The notes under the pieces: model-generated
The model's input: only the letters and a program-made list of their open reading frames with translations
The model's database searches: none
Told to the model about the DNA's origin: nothing
Part shown: in pieces, positions 44,586 to 54,260 of the stretch
How the letters are laid out: each line of letters starts with the position of its first letter
Position numbering within the stretch: position 1 is the stretch's first letter
Made by a program: the position numbers and the translations under genes
From: Thermoanaerobaculia bacterium
Lineage (GTDB): Bacteria; Acidobacteriota; Thermoanaerobaculia; Multivoradales; Multivoraceae
Length of the DNA: 64,000 nt
Direction of reading: 5' to 3'
NCBI GenBank assembly: GCA_022822365.1
Contig: JAJEBV010000045.1
Span: forward strand, 20,997 to 84,996

Positions 44586-45119
44586 TCAGTTCTCGGCGTC
44601 GAACTCGCGGTAGTCGCCGCGCTCTTCCATCGGAATGGGATGACGGACCTCGACGTGGAAGCCATCGCCGTCGGTGTAGGCAACGTCGGTCAGTTCATGG
44701 GCGACCTGCCGTTGCGAGCCTTTGGTCAGGCCGGCCGTCTCGACCCAGAGCAGCCGGCGTTCCTTCTCGTTGCCGTCCGGATCGGCGATCGTCAGGTCGA
44801 CGGTGACGCCGTCGAGCGCGCCGGAGCCCTCGTTGTGAATCAGGAAGTCGAGCAGAACGGTCACCATCGCGGGTTCGGTCGGCGCAGCAGCTTCCTCGGC
44901 TGCTTCTGCTTCGGCTTCGGCCTCGGCGGCTTCCGTCGCCTCCTCGGCCATCGCGGGAGCCTGCACGACCGAGAACGACCCCATCTCCGCGATGTAGCCG
45001 ACGCGCGCTCCGGCAACACCGCCTTCGCCCGCGCAAGCGGCCAGCAGCAACAAACCGGCAACGATCAACGCGAACGCACTCGACCGCCACCACGACCCGC
45101 GATCCTCAATCCTCTTCAT
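44586..45119 (-). CDS. Putative lipoprotein of unknown function
   Basis: 177 aa from ATG 45119 (GGGAGAGG upstream). Lipobox LLAAC with Cys29 after a hydrophobic stretch, then an Ala/Glu-rich low-complexity linker (about residues 55-85) and a beta-type domain of about 85 residues (TVLLDFLIHNEGSGALDGVT ... ). No family recognised. Lies between the sugar transferase and recA on the same strand. Confidence 0.65.
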   Translation of the reverse strand: MKRIEDRGSWWRSSAFALIVAGLLLLAACAGEGGVAGARVGYIAEMGSFSVVQAPAMAEEATEAAEAEAEAEAAEEAAAPTEPAMVTVLLDFLIHNEGSGALDGVTVDLTIADPDGNEKERRLLWVETAGLTKGSQRQVAHELTDVAYTDGDGFHVEVRHPIPMEERGDYREFDAEN

Positions 45120-45184
45120 GACCTCTCCCTTCCCTCGATCCGGAGTGTCTCCGCTTGAACCTGAGAATAGCCTGTTCGACGCCG

Positions 45185-46246
45185 CTATCCGGCCGCGGCG
45201 GCCTGGTCGCCGGACGCGGCGACGACGATGGGCGGCAGACCGAGTTCGGAGCGGAGGTGGCTTTCGATGTCGTCGGCCAGGTCGCCGTTGTCGCGGAGGA
45301 ACTGCTTGGCGTTCTCGCGGCCCTGGCCGAGCCTGGTGTCGCCGGCGGAGAACCACGCGCCGCTCTTCATGACCCGCTTGTGCTGGATGCCGAGGTCGAT
45401 CAGTTCGCCGACGCGGGAGATGCCCTCGCCGTAGTCGATGTCGAACTCGGCGACCCGGAAGGGCGGGGCGACCTTGTTCTTGACCACCTTGACGCGGACC
45501 CGCGAGCCGACGACCTGGTCGCCGTCCTTGAGCGCGGCGATGCGCCGGATGTCGATGCGAACGGAAGAGTAGAACTTGAGCGCGCGGCCGCCGGTGGTGG
45601 TCTCGGGCGATCCGAACATGACGCCGATCTTCTCGCGGATCTGGTTGATGAAGACGAGCGTCGTCCTCGACTTGGCGACGATCGCCGTCAGCTTGCGGAG
45701 CGCCTGGGACATGAGCCGCGCCTGCAGGCCGACGTGGGAGTCGCCCATCTCGCCTTCGAGCTCGGCGCGCGGCACGAGCGCGGCGACCGAATCGATCACG
45801 ACGATGTCGAGCGCGTTCGAGCGGACGAGCATCTCGGCGATCTCGAGCGCCTGCTCGCCGCTGTCCGGCTGCGAGACGAGGAGCTCGTCGATGTTGACGC
45901 CGATCTTCTCGGCGTACTCGGCGTCGAGGGCGTGCTCGGCGTCAATGAAGGCGGCGGTGCCGCCGCTGCGCTGGGCCTGCCCCGTGACCGAAAGGGCCAG
46001 CGTGGTCTTTCCGCTCGACTCGGGGCCGTAGACCTCGACCACGCGGCCCCGCGGGAAACCGCCGGTGCCGATGGCATGGTCGACGGCGAGTGATCCGGTC
46101 GAAATCGACTCGATGCCGAGGTTCTCCTGTTCACCGAGGCGCATGATCGCGCCCTTGCCGAACTGCCGTTCGATCTGGGTGAGCGCGCCCGAGATAGCCT
46201 CGTTGCGGCCGGCTCCCTTCTTTGCGTTCGCGCGGCTCTGCTTCAT
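45185..46246 (-). CDS. recA: Recombinase A
   Basis: DNA strand-exchange ATPase; 353 aa. Walker [10 protein letters not shown] (74-82), Walker [12 protein letters not shown]1 [21 protein letters not shown] region, [20 protein letters not shown] (L2) and [14 protein letters not shown] 46246 with AGGAGAAAG upstream. I see no clear LexA operator in the 223-base divergent region shared with murB. Confidence 0.98.
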   Translation of the reverse strand: MKQSRANAKKGAGRNEAISGALTQIERQFGKGAIMRLGEQENLGIESISTGSLAVDHAIGTGGFPRGRVVEVYGPESSGKTTLALSVTGQAQRSGGTAAFIDAEHALDAEYAEKIGVNIDELLVSQPDSGEQALEIAEMLVRSNALDIVVIDSVAALVPRAELEGEMGDSHVGLQARLMSQALRKLTAIVAKSRTTLVFINQIREKIGVMFGSPETTTGGRALKFYSSVRIDIRRIAALKDGDQVVGSRVRVKVVKNKVAPPFRVAEFDIDYGEGISRVGELIDLGIQHKRVMKSGAWFSAGDTRLGQGRENAKQFLRDNGDLADDIESHLRSELGLPPIVVAASGDQAAAAG

Positions 46247-46469
46247 GGGTTGCTTTCTCCTGAGTAGCTGATGGAGGCTTGGCGGGCCTTTGGGGTTGCC
46301 AGCGAAGAGCCTTGGAGACGGCCATCGGCACGATCCGGTGGCATGGCCGGAGTGCGCGCGTGGCTATACTCCCGCGCGACCGGTTCGGCGCTCCCCTGGA
46401 TCGTCAGTCGGTTGAACGGAGGTCGGGAGTTGACCGCTGCGGACGCTCGGCGACGTGGCGTAGAGGAAC

Positions 46470-47483
46470 GTGACAGCCGGCATCGACAAGGGCGCGGTCA
46501 GCGTATTGCAGCCCCCCGAGGGCGTCAACCTGGAAACCCGGGATCGCCTCGCCTCGATTCCCGGCGTCGAGGTTCGCGAGGCCGTTCCGCTGGCCTCGGT
46601 CACGACGCTCAGGATCGGCGGCCCTGCGGAGTTCTTCGTGCGGGTCGAGTCCGAGGCGGCGCTCACGCAGGTGCTGACCGCCGCTCGCGAGGGCAAAGAC
46701 GCGCTGCACCTCCACGGCCACGGCTCGAACGTCCTGTTCCCGGACGGCGGTATGCCCGGCATCGTCTGCCGCCTGCGCGGGGAACTGGAACAGGTCGAGG
46801 TGGAGGGTGTAACGGTGCGGGCCGGCGCCGGCGTGACCCTCGCCAGGCTGGCCCGGGACACGGCGAAGCAGGGTCTGCTCGGTCTCGAGGCGCTGTCCGG
46901 TTTTCCCTCGACCGTCGGCGGGGCCGTCGTCATGAACGCCGGCTGTTACGGCACGGAAATCCGGGACGTGCTGACGGAGGTGCGGGTGGCGCGGCCGGGC
47001 CGTCCCGTCGAGACCCTGGCCACCGCGGACCTCGAGCCGGCCTACCGAACGACGAGCCTCCAGGGGACGGAGGCGATCGTCACCCGCGCGGAGTTCACGC
47101 TCCGCCGGGGCGACGGCGACGCGGCGCTCAGGCGGATCGACGAACTGAACCGCCGACGATGGAAGAGTCTGCCGTCGGGCAAGCCGAACGCCGGCTCCGT
47201 GTTCCGAAACCCGGAGGGCGACTTCGCCGGCCGCCTGATCGAGGCCTGCGGTCTCAAGGGCGCGAGCAGCGGCGGCGCCGAAATCAGCCGGCGCCACGCG
47301 AACGTGATCGTCAACCGGGAGAAGGCCCGCGCCGCCGACGTCCTCGATCTGATGGTCACGGCCCACCGGGCCGTTCGGGACCGCTTCAACGTGGAACTGC
47401 GTCCCGAGATCGTCCTGGCCGGCGACCTGGCGGAGGAGTTCTGGCGCCGGGCCGTCGAAACCCGGGCCGGCGGACTGTCGTAG
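46470..47483 (+). CDS. murB: UDP-N-acetylenolpyruvoylglucosamine reductase
   Basis: Peptidoglycan precursor enzyme making UDP-MurNAc; FAD-dependent. 337 aa, GTG at 46470 with GAGGAAC just before. Motifs: TTLRIGGPAEFFV, LHGHGSNVLFPDGG, GFPSTVGGAVVMNAGCYG, PNAGSVFRNPEGDFAGRLIE, GAEISRRHANVIVN. Upstream TATACT at 46365-46370 may be a -10, but no -35 is convincing. Head of a plus-strand pair with the following barrel protein. Confidence 0.93.
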   Translation: MTAGIDKGAVSVLQPPEGVNLETRDRLASIPGVEVREAVPLASVTTLRIGGPAEFFVRVESEAALTQVLTAAREGKDALHLHGHGSNVLFPDGGMPGIVCRLRGELEQVEVEGVTVRAGAGVTLARLARDTAKQGLLGLEALSGFPSTVGGAVVMNAGCYGTEIRDVLTEVRVARPGRPVETLATADLEPAYRTTSLQGTEAIVTRAEFTLRRGDGDAALRRIDELNRRRWKSLPSGKPNAGSVFRNPEGDFAGRLIEACGLKGASSGGAEISRRHANVIVNREKARAADVLDLMVTAHRAVRDRFNVELRPEIVLAGDLAEEFWRRAVETRAGGLS

Positions 47484-47578
47484 GAGGGCAGGGCGGCAGG
47501 CGCGCCGGGAATCTGCGCTCCGATCCGTTGTTATCCCGGCTAGCCTCACGTCAACCGCCACAAAGCCCTCAAACACCC

Positions 47579-50533
47579 ATGCTCAGACGGACCCCCGCCA
47601 CGTTCCTCCTCCTGCTCCTGCTCGCGGTCGCCCTGCCCGCCGCCGGCCAACTGCCCTGCAATCCCTGTGTCGGCCTGGCGACCGACGATCCGGCGGCGAC
47701 GGCGGAGCTGCTTTCGACGCTTCCGGCGCTTCCGGAAGAGGCTGTCCTGGTGGTCAAGTGGCCGGTCGAACTCGCCGATGAAGCCGCGGTGCGGGCGGCG
47801 CGGAACGCCGCCGAGGCGGTGCGGGCGGCGGGCACGACTCCCTGGTACGCGGTCCGTTTCGCGGCCCCGCCACCGGCGGCCGAGGCGGGCGACGAACTGA
47901 CGCCGGAACTCGAGCGGCTGGCCGACATCGCGCGTTCGGCGCCGGCCGGGTCCCTCTTCCAGCTCATCTGGCCGGGAGAGCTGCGGAACGAGCCGCAGGC
48001 CGTCCAGGAGTACGCGCTCGCGCTCAAGCGCGCATCGGTCGCCGTCACCGGCGCGCAGCCGGACGCCGCCGTGGTCACCGAGCCTCTGCCGCCAGACCCC
48101 GGGCTGGTCCGGGCGCTCTACGCCCAGGAACTCGACGCCTACCTCGACGGAGTCGCGTTCCGGCCCGGCCGGGGAACCGCCGCCGCTGGAGTCGCCGAAC
48201 TGAAGGATCTCATCCGGGAGCTCGACCCGGACGCGCTGGTCGCGCTCGACACTCCAGATGCGAACGCGGCAACCGCGGGCGGTGAAGGAGCGACACTGGT
48301 GCGGGCCGCGGCCGAGGCCGAAGCGGGCGCTTCGCTCTCCCTGTTCCCGCTCTCCGGCGAGCCCGGCGCCGACGCGGCCACGGTTCGCGCCGCCCGGCTG
48401 ATCGCCCAGGAGTTCTCGGGCGACGTGACCTTCGATCCCTACTCCACTCCCGCCGGCGCCGAAGCCTGGAGCTTCGTCCGGGGGGAGGACCTGAGCCTGC
48501 GGATCGTCGTGTCGCCGCCCGCGGAAGGCGGAACGTTCACGCTCCGCTTCAGCGACCGGCAGATCGGCTCGCCGGCGCGCTTCGACCCGGCAACCGGCGA
48601 GTCGGACCTCCTCTTCGGCGGACGGCGCACCCGCAACGGCTACGAACTCGAGCTGAGGGACGCGGCCGAGCCCTTCGTCTTCCGCCTGGAGCGGGACCTG
48701 GCGGTCGGGCTCGACGGGGCCGAGAGCGTCGAGGAAGCGCTCACGGTGGCCGACACCCGCCGCATCCCGGTGGGCGAGATCCTGCGGCGGTTGCAGGCCT
48801 TCGAGGACGATCAGTCGCGCCGGGTCGCCAACTACAGTGCGACGAACACGACCTCGCTCCGTTTCCAGCTCGGCACCGGCGTCCAGTCGGTCGACGCCAC
48901 CTTCCAGGGTCCCTTCTTCTTCCGCCAGGGCGCGGGCTTCGACTGGGCCTGGGACAACTTCTACGTCAACGGCATCCGCTGGCGCCGCAAGCGGATCCCC
49001 GAGATCCCCCTGATCCAGCCGGAGAAGGCGGCGGCGATGCCGGCCGAGATCACGTTCACCAGGGAGTACCGCTACCGGCTCCGGGGCACGGCGACGGTCG
49101 AGGGCCGCGACACTTGGGTCGTCGACTTCGAGCCGGCGACGGCCCTGACCGAGGGCCGCAGCCTGTTTCGCGGCACGGTCTGGGTGGACCGCGAGCTCTA
49201 CGCGCGGGTGAAGACGCGCGCGGTTCAGCTCGGCCTGACTGGCGACGTGCTGTCCAATGACGAGACCACCTTCTACACGCCCGTGGACGCGGCCGGCCAG
49301 CCCGCGGCGTGGGAACGGTCGTCCTACTGGCTGCCGACCCGGGTCATCGGCCAGCAGTTGTTCTCGGTCCTGAACGCGACGACGATCGTCGAACGGGAGA
49401 TCGAACTGACCGGGATCTCCGTCAACCCGACCGATTTCGACGCGCGGCGCGACGCCACGCTGGCCTCCGAGGCGACGATGGTGCGCGACACGGAGGTGGG
49501 TCTCCGCTACCTGGAGCTCGACCAGGAGACCGGCGAACGGGTGGTCAAGGAGGACGACAAGACGCGGATGTTCCTGCTTGGCGGCGCCTTCTACGACGAG
49601 GCCCAGGACGGCCCGCTGCCCCTGGGCGGCGTGAACTGGCTGTCCTTCGACTGGCGCGGCACGGGCACCCAGGCCGACCTGTTCATCGCCGGGCCGCTCA
49701 TTCTCGCCGACATCGCGAACCCGAGCCTGTTCGGTTCCCGCTGGGACGCCGGCGTCGACGTCTTCGCGCTGGCGTTCGCCGGCGAGGACGTGCTCTACCG
49801 GGAAGGCGTCGAGTCGCCCGCGGAGAACGTCGAGCGGCTGCGACCGAACATCGACTTCAGCCTGGGCCGCCCGCTCGGCAGTTTCACCAAGCTCGATCTC
49901 CGCTACCAGCTCTCCTGGAACAACTTCCAGCGCGCCGACGAGACCGGCGACGACTTCGTTCTGCCCTCCGACCACCTTGGCCACAGCGTCGGCGCCATCG
50001 TCCGCTACATCCGCTCGGGCTACCGGCTGGTCGCCGGCGGCTCGTGGAACCTGCGCGGCGAATGGCAGCCCTGGGGCCTAGGCGCCGGCAATCTCACCCC
50101 GGACAGCTACACGCTCTGGAACGTCGGCGTCGCCAAGACCTGGCACCTGCCGAAGTTCCAGAAGTTCGGCGTGGCCCTCGAGTACGTCGACGGCAGCGAC
50201 CTCGACCGCTTCAGCAAGTACGAGTTCGGCTTCTTCTCGGACGTCAACGTCCACGGCTACCAGAGCGACAAGGTGCGAGCGGAACGGGCCGCCGCCGCCC
50301 ATGTCAGCTACGGCTTCGAGCTCGGCGAGATCTTCCGCATCGACCTGGTCGGTGACGCCGCCTGGGCCACCGACCCCGCCTCAGGCCTCGACCACGAACT
50401 GCTCGCCGGCGCCGGCATCGTCGGCACATTCATCGGCCCCTGGGGCACCGTCGTCAACATGGACATCGGCCACGCCCTCGCCGGCCCCGACGACGGCTGG
50501 AGCGCCTTCATCGCGGTGCTGAAACTGTTCTAG
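47579..50533 (+). CDS. Large outer-membrane beta-barrel protein with LolA-like middle
   Basis: 984 aa. Signal peptide (MLRRTPATFLLLLLLAVALP...GQ). Residues about 30-290 are an alpha/beta domain rich in Ala and Glu; residues about 440-620 contain YRYRLRGTATVEGRDTWVVDF and SLFRGTVWVDRELYARVKTR, which resemble LolA/outer-membrane lipoprotein sorting folds; the rest is alternating-strand sequence ending in a terminal Phe, typical of barrel proteins. ATG 47579 gives the signal peptide; the open frame extends back to 46271 through murB and is rejected. Function unknown. Confidence 0.72.
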   Translation: MLRRTPATFLLLLLLAVALPAAGQLPCNPCVGLATDDPAATAELLSTLPALPEEAVLVVKWPVELADEAAVRAARNAAEAVRAAGTTPWYAVRFAAPPPAAEAGDELTPELERLADIARSAPAGSLFQLIWPGELRNEPQAVQEYALALKRASVAVTGAQPDAAVVTEPLPPDPGLVRALYAQELDAYLDGVAFRPGRGTAAAGVAELKDLIRELDPDALVALDTPDANAATAGGEGATLVRAAAEAEAGASLSLFPLSGEPGADAATVRAARLIAQEFSGDVTFDPYSTPAGAEAWSFVRGEDLSLRIVVSPPAEGGTFTLRFSDRQIGSPARFDPATGESDLLFGGRRTRNGYELELRDAAEPFVFRLERDLAVGLDGAESVEEALTVADTRRIPVGEILRRLQAFEDDQSRRVANYSATNTTSLRFQLGTGVQSVDATFQGPFFFRQGAGFDWAWDNFYVNGIRWRRKRIPEIPLIQPEKAAAMPAEITFTREYRYRLRGTATVEGRDTWVVDFEPATALTEGRSLFRGTVWVDRELYARVKTRAVQLGLTGDVLSNDETTFYTPVDAAGQPAAWERSSYWLPTRVIGQQLFSVLNATTIVEREIELTGISVNPTDFDARRDATLASEATMVRDTEVGLRYLELDQETGERVVKEDDKTRMFLLGGAFYDEAQDGPLPLGGVNWLSFDWRGTGTQADLFIAGPLILADIANPSLFGSRWDAGVDVFALAFAGEDVLYREGVESPAENVERLRPNIDFSLGRPLGSFTKLDLRYQLSWNNFQRADETGDDFVLPSDHLGHSVGAIVRYIRSGYRLVAGGSWNLRGEWQPWGLGAGNLTPDSYTLWNVGVAKTWHLPKFQKFGVALEYVDGSDLDRFSKYEFGFFSDVNVHGYQSDKVRAERAAAAHVSYGFELGEIFRIDLVGDAAWATDPASGLDHELLAGAGIVGTFIGPWGTVVNMDIGHALAGPDDGWSAFIAVLKLF

Positions 50534-50537
50534 GAGC

Positions 50538-50577
50538 CTGCGCCGTAGAACGCAGCGAAGCGAGTTCTGCGACGCAG
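50538..50577 (+). terminator. Hairpin after the barrel-protein gene
   Basis: CTGCGCCGTAGAAC (50538-50551) pairs with GTTCTGCGACGCAG (50564-50577), 12 of 14 pairs perfect, starting five bases after the stop. No T-run follows, so it may be a processed 3' end or weak terminator. Confidence 0.45.
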
Positions 50578-50641
50578 GGTGCTAGTGAGGTGGGGGCTGG
50601 GGCCAAACACGAAGTCTGCGACGGGTTTGGCGGCTCTAGCC

Positions 50642-51106
50642 TCAGGACAGAAAGACGGCGACGTAGTGGCGGGGGGAGACGATCGAAGCGCCACTCGGCG
50701 GATTCTGCTGCAGCAGGCGATCACCGGTGACCAGATGCGCACCCGGCTCGGCGGCGAGCAACGCCCACAGGTGGTCGTCGCCTCTGTCGGGAGCGGCGCT
50801 GCCCGCAACAGGCTCCCGCCACACGGCGTTCGCTACCAACTCCGTCAGGAACCGGTCGAGCTCCCCGGACGTCAGACCGTGCCGCTCGAGAATCGCCGGA
50901 CGACGCAGTACGGCCGAGTACTCGCTCAACAGGGCAGGCGACAACAGATAGAGGAGCCTGCCGCCGACCATCGCGTCCAGGACTCGGGCGGGAGGACCGT
51001 TCGACGTCTCATCGAGCAGCCCCGAGACGACGACGTTCGTGTCGACAATGCACAGCTTCTCGTGGCGCGGATCGCGACCGGCCTCCCGGGGCCGTGGCCC
51101 GCGCAC
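50642..51106 (-). CDS. PIN-domain toxin
   Basis: 154 aa putative ribonuclease. Acidic PIN residues in CIVDTNVVVSGLL, LSEYSAVLRR, RGDDHLWALL and LVTGDRLLQ. GTG start at 51106, six bases after the antitoxin stop, with GGAAG upstream overlapping that stop. Partnered with the RHH antitoxin; resembles the putative PIN toxin family (COG1569-type). Confidence 0.82.
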   Translation of the reverse strand: MRGPRPREAGRDPRHEKLCIVDTNVVVSGLLDETSNGPPARVLDAMVGGRLLYLLSPALLSEYSAVLRRPAILERHGLTSGELDRFLTELVANAVWREPVAGSAAPDRGDDHLWALLAAEPGAHLVTGDRLLQQNPPSGASIVSPRHYVAVFLS

Positions 51107-51112
51107 CGGGAT

Positions 51113-51352
51113 CTACTTCCCGGCCCGCTGACGCCGCGTCTCTTCGACGGCCAGGGCAGTGGATCGCTCAGAGTCGAGCCCCGAAGTGGCGCGCGCCTTG
51201 CGCACGAGTTCTCGTGCCGTTTCGTAGGGCCGGATGCCCCTCAGTTGGAGGCTCTCTTCGATGATCGCCGCCATCGAGCGACCCTGACGGGCGGCCGCCT
51301 CCTTCAGGGCCTGGTGGGTCCGGTCTGCCAGCGTGATCGTCAGACGGGTCAT
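51113..51352 (-). CDS. Ribbon-helix-helix antitoxin
   Basis: 79 aa. N-terminal MTRLTITLADRTHQALKEAA and GRSMAAIIEESL is a classic RHH/CopG-type DNA-binding fold; C-terminal half is basic and likely binds the toxin. ATG 51352. Expected to repress its own promoter in the 51353-51469 region. Confidence 0.82.
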   Translation of the reverse strand: MTRLTITLADRTHQALKEAAARQGRSMAAIIEESLQLRGIRPYETARELVRKARATSGLDSERSTALAVEETRRQRAGK

Positions 51353-51469
51353 TGGGTTAGCCCTCCCGTGCCTGGGTTGAACCGACTTCGACTCCAACGC
51401 ACCATAACACCATAACACCTGGCGTGCTTTGTCGTCGCCGGCTCCGCCGGCGGCTACTCTCTTCAGCAA

Positions 51470-51760
51470 ATGCACCCGGAAGACGAGCTGCAGCCCGACG
51501 ACGTCGTCGAAGTTCCCATCGGCGATGAGATCGACCTCCACCCGTTTCAACCCCGCGAGGTGAAGGACGTGGTCGAGAGCTACCTGGATGCTGCGTACGA
51601 GAAGGGGTTCCGCGAGGTGCGGATCATCCATGGGCGCGGGATCGGTGTGCAGCGGCAGATCGTTCGCAAGGTGCTGGAACGGGATCCGCGGGTCGTCTCG
51701 TTCAGGAGCGGCGGGCCGGGCGGAGGCGGATGGGGCGCCACCGTGGCGCGGCTGCGGTAG
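51470..51760 (+). CDS. Stand-alone Smr domain protein
   Basis: 96 aa. IDLHPFQPREV (LDxH-like), REVRIIHGRGIGVQRQIV (HGxG) and GGGGWGATVARL match the small MutS-related domain, a nuclease/RNA-binding fold. Here without MutS2 parts. ATG 51470. Divergent from the toxin-antitoxin pair. Confidence 0.85.
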   Translation: MHPEDELQPDDVVEVPIGDEIDLHPFQPREVKDVVESYLDAAYEKGFREVRIIHGRGIGVQRQIVRKVLERDPRVVSFRSGGPGGGGWGATVARLR

Positions 51761-51766
51761 GGCTGG

Positions 51767-52324
51767 CTAGCCGGATCGGCGGGCCCGGTAGCGGGCCAGC
51801 AACATGCCGAGGCCGAAGGCGACCAGAGGCGTCACGATCAGCAGGTCGGAAGGGCTCAGGGTGTACACGGGCTCGGCCGCCAGGGCCTCGGCCAGGGTCT
51901 GGTCCGGGGACGGCACGTCCGGCGTTTCGCCGCCGAGCACCCGGGTCACGGCCGCGCCGGCCTCGGGTCGCTCGGCGCGCAACTGGTAGGCGAGCCAGCC
52001 GCCCAGGGTCACGCCGGCGAGGAGGAACTGGGCGCTGGCCCGCCGCAGCAGGGACTCGGCCTCCCGGTGGGCGTGTTCCCGCTCGCCGGACGTGAGGTCC
52101 GGGTCTTCCACCAGCTTCCACCGCTCGACGTCGATCTCGGCCCGGCGCCGGGCCGCCGCGATGCCGGACCCGAAGCCGATGGCAGCCACCAGCACATGGA
52201 GCGCCCAGACCAGGCCGGGCACGTCGCGGGGGACGAGCTGGACGCCGACGATCGTCAGGATCGCCAGGCCCAGGAAGACCGCCGACCAGACGACGGCGAT
52301 GCTCTGCAGACGTTTCCAGTTCAT
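51767..52324 (-). CDS. Small membrane protein of unknown function
   Basis: 185 aa with three hydrophobic segments (about 7-28, 40-58, 100-116) and a fourth near 160-178. GGAG seven bases before ATG 52324. Follows the TRAP permease gene by 19 bases, so probably cotranscribed with it. No family recognised. Confidence 0.6.
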   Translation of the reverse strand: MNWKRLQSIAVVWSAVFLGLAILTIVGVQLVPRDVPGLVWALHVLVAAIGFGSGIAAARRRAEIDVERWKLVEDPDLTSGEREHAHREAESLLRRASAQFLLAGVTLGGWLAYQLRAERPEAGAAVTRVLGGETPDVPSPDQTLAEALAAEPVYTLSPSDLLIVTPLVAFGLGMLLARYRARRSG

Positions 52325-52343
52325 TGAGTAACTCCGGGGGTCA

Positions 52344-54260
52344 TCAGCGTCTCCCCAGCAACTCGAGCAGGCCCAGGGTGAGCCCCGGAACGTACGTGAT
52401 CAACAGAACGCCGAAGCCGAGGATGACCAGCGCAGGCACGGCGGCCCGGTAGACCGCCAGCAGCGGTCGCTCGAAACGGTAGGACGCCAGGAAGAGGTTG
52501 AGGCCCACCGGCGGCGTCAGGTAGCCAAGTTCCAGGTTGGCGACGAAGATGATCCCGAGGTGGATCGGGTCGACGCCGAAGGCCAAGCCGAGCGGGATGA
52601 TCAGCGGCACGACGACGACGGTGGCCGAGAAGATGTCCATCAGGCAGCCGACCAGCAGCAGGAAGACGTTGAGCGCGAGCAGGAAGACGATCTTCGACTC
52701 GATGTTGTTCTGCACCAGGTCGACGAGGGCCTGGGCCGCCTGCGCGTCCACCAGCCAGCTCGTGAGGCCCATCGCCACGACCAGGATGATCAGCACGCCG
52801 CCGACCAGGACGGCGCATTGCCGGAAGACGGCCAGCAGAGGTTTGCCCAGCTTCACGTCGCGGTGCACCAGGCACTGGACGACGAAGGCGTAGAGAGCGG
52901 CCAGCGCCGCCGTTTCGACCAGGGTCGCGTAGCCGCTGAAGAACGCGCCGAGGATGACGAAGGGCAGCAACAGCTCCCACTTTCCGGCCCAGACGGCGAG
53001 CACCATCTCGATGACGCGAGGCGGCAGCGATCGCCGGAGAACCGGCGGCAACCGTTCCGACGGGGAGGGCTCCGACAGCGCTTCCCCTCCCTTCGCGGCG
53101 ATCGGGGTCGCGCCGGCGCCGACGCGCAGACCCTCCCTGACGCCCCATGCGGCGATGAGCGCGATCAGCAGAAGCCCCGGGAGGAGCCCGCCGATGAACA
53201 GGTCCTCGATCGGCACTTCGGCGACGATGCCGAAGAGGATGAGCGGCAGGGCCGGCGGCAGCAGCAGGCCGAGCGAACCGGACGAGGTCAGCAGGCCGAG
53301 CGAGAAGCGCTCGCGGTAGCCATCGGCCGAAAGGGCGGCGAAGAGGACGCCGCCCAGCGCCAGGATCGTGACGCCGGAACCGCCCGTGAAGACGGTGAAG
53401 AACGCGCAGACGACGGCGCACACCACGGCGGTGCTGCCTGGCGCCCAGCCGAACAGGGCGCGGAACACCCTGAGCAGCCTTTCCGACGCCCCGCCCTCGG
53501 CGAGCAGGAATCCGGTCAGCGTGAACAGCGGGATTGCCGCCAGGGTCGGCGACACCGCGAGGCGGTAGCTCTCCGCCGGGATCGCGGCGAGCGGTACCCA
53601 GTCCGTCAGGAACAGGAAGACCGCGGCGCCGCCCAGGGCGGCGAAGATCGGTCCGCCCATGAGAGTCGAGGCGAGGATCAGGACCAGCCAGGGGGTGACG
53701 GCACGATCGGCGAATGAGTCCGCGTTCGCGCCGATCCACAAACCGAGCACGATGCCGAACCCGGCCAGGGCTCGACCCGTCCACAGGTCCGAGGACTTCC
53801 AGACCAGGCGCAGGGCCAGGACCGCGAAGCCGACCGGCATGACCGCCTGCCCCACCCAGACCGGCACGCCGGCCGCCATCTCGATGCCGCCCTCGCGTTC
53901 GATCCGCACGAGGTCCAGGCTGGCAGTGCCGAGCAAAGTCGCGACCATGGCGCTGACGCCGCCGGTGAACACCGCGGCGATCGTCCGGAACCTGCCTTCC
54001 GGCAGGAGGTTGCCGGTGGCCAGGGCAAGCAGACGCCCGTCGCGCGCCGCCAGGGCCGCGCCCAGGAAGGCGACCCACAGGGTCAGGTGCTGCTCGAACG
54101 GAAGGGCGCCCGGGATGCCCGTACCGAGCCGGCGAACGACGATCTCCGCCAGCGGCAGAAGGACCATCGCGCCGAGCAGGACGGTCGAAACACCGTCCTC
54201 CAGCCGGTGGAGGAAGCGCACCGGGGCCCAGGGACGGACCGCGGCGGCGCCTTCAGTCAA
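52344..54260 (-). CDS. dctQM: TRAP transporter permease, fused DctQ and DctM
   Basis: 638 aa. Residues about 1-165 are the small four-helix DctQ part; the remainder is the large DctM ion-coupled permease with FTVFTGGSGVTILALGG, GLLTSSGSLGLLLPPALPLI and LTPPVGLNLFLASYRF. TTG start at 54260 overlaps the dctP stop by eight bases; a GTG 15-16 codons in is possible. Works with DctP to import an organic acid or similar solute using the sodium gradient. Confidence 0.88.
   Translation of the reverse strand: MTEGAAAVRPWAPVRFLHRLEDGVSTVLLGAMVLLPLAEIVVRRLGTGIPGALPFEQHLTLWVAFLGAALAARDGRLLALATGNLLPEGRFRTIAAVFTGGVSAMVATLLGTASLDLVRIEREGGIEMAAGVPVWVGQAVMPVGFAVLALRLVWKSSDLWTGRALAGFGIVLGLWIGANADSFADRAVTPWLVLILASTLMGGPIFAALGGAAVFLFLTDWVPLAAIPAESYRLAVSPTLAAIPLFTLTGFLLAEGGASERLLRVFRALFGWAPGSTAVVCAVVCAFFTVFTGGSGVTILALGGVLFAALSADGYRERFSLGLLTSSGSLGLLLPPALPLILFGIVAEVPIEDLFIGGLLPGLLLIALIAAWGVREGLRVGAGATPIAAKGGEALSEPSPSERLPPVLRRSLPPRVIEMVLAVWAGKWELLLPFVILGAFFSGYATLVETAALAALYAFVVQCLVHRDVKLGKPLLAVFRQCAVLVGGVLIILVVAMGLTSWLVDAQAAQALVDLVQNNIESKIVFLLALNVFLLLVGCLMDIFSATVVVVPLIIPLGLAFGVDPIHLGIIFVANLELGYLTPPVGLNLFLASYRFERPLLAVYRAAVPALVILGFGVLLITYVPGLTLGLLELLGRR

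Noticed and set aside
44522..44683. N-terminal extension of the sugar transferase
   Set aside because: Would overlap the lipoprotein C-terminus, is Arg/Pro-rich, and the GTG at 44521 has a ribosome-binding site just before the first membrane segment.
46271..47578. Upstream extension of the barrel-protein frame through murB
   Set aside because: MurB is clearly encoded in another frame there, and a signal peptide begins at 47579.
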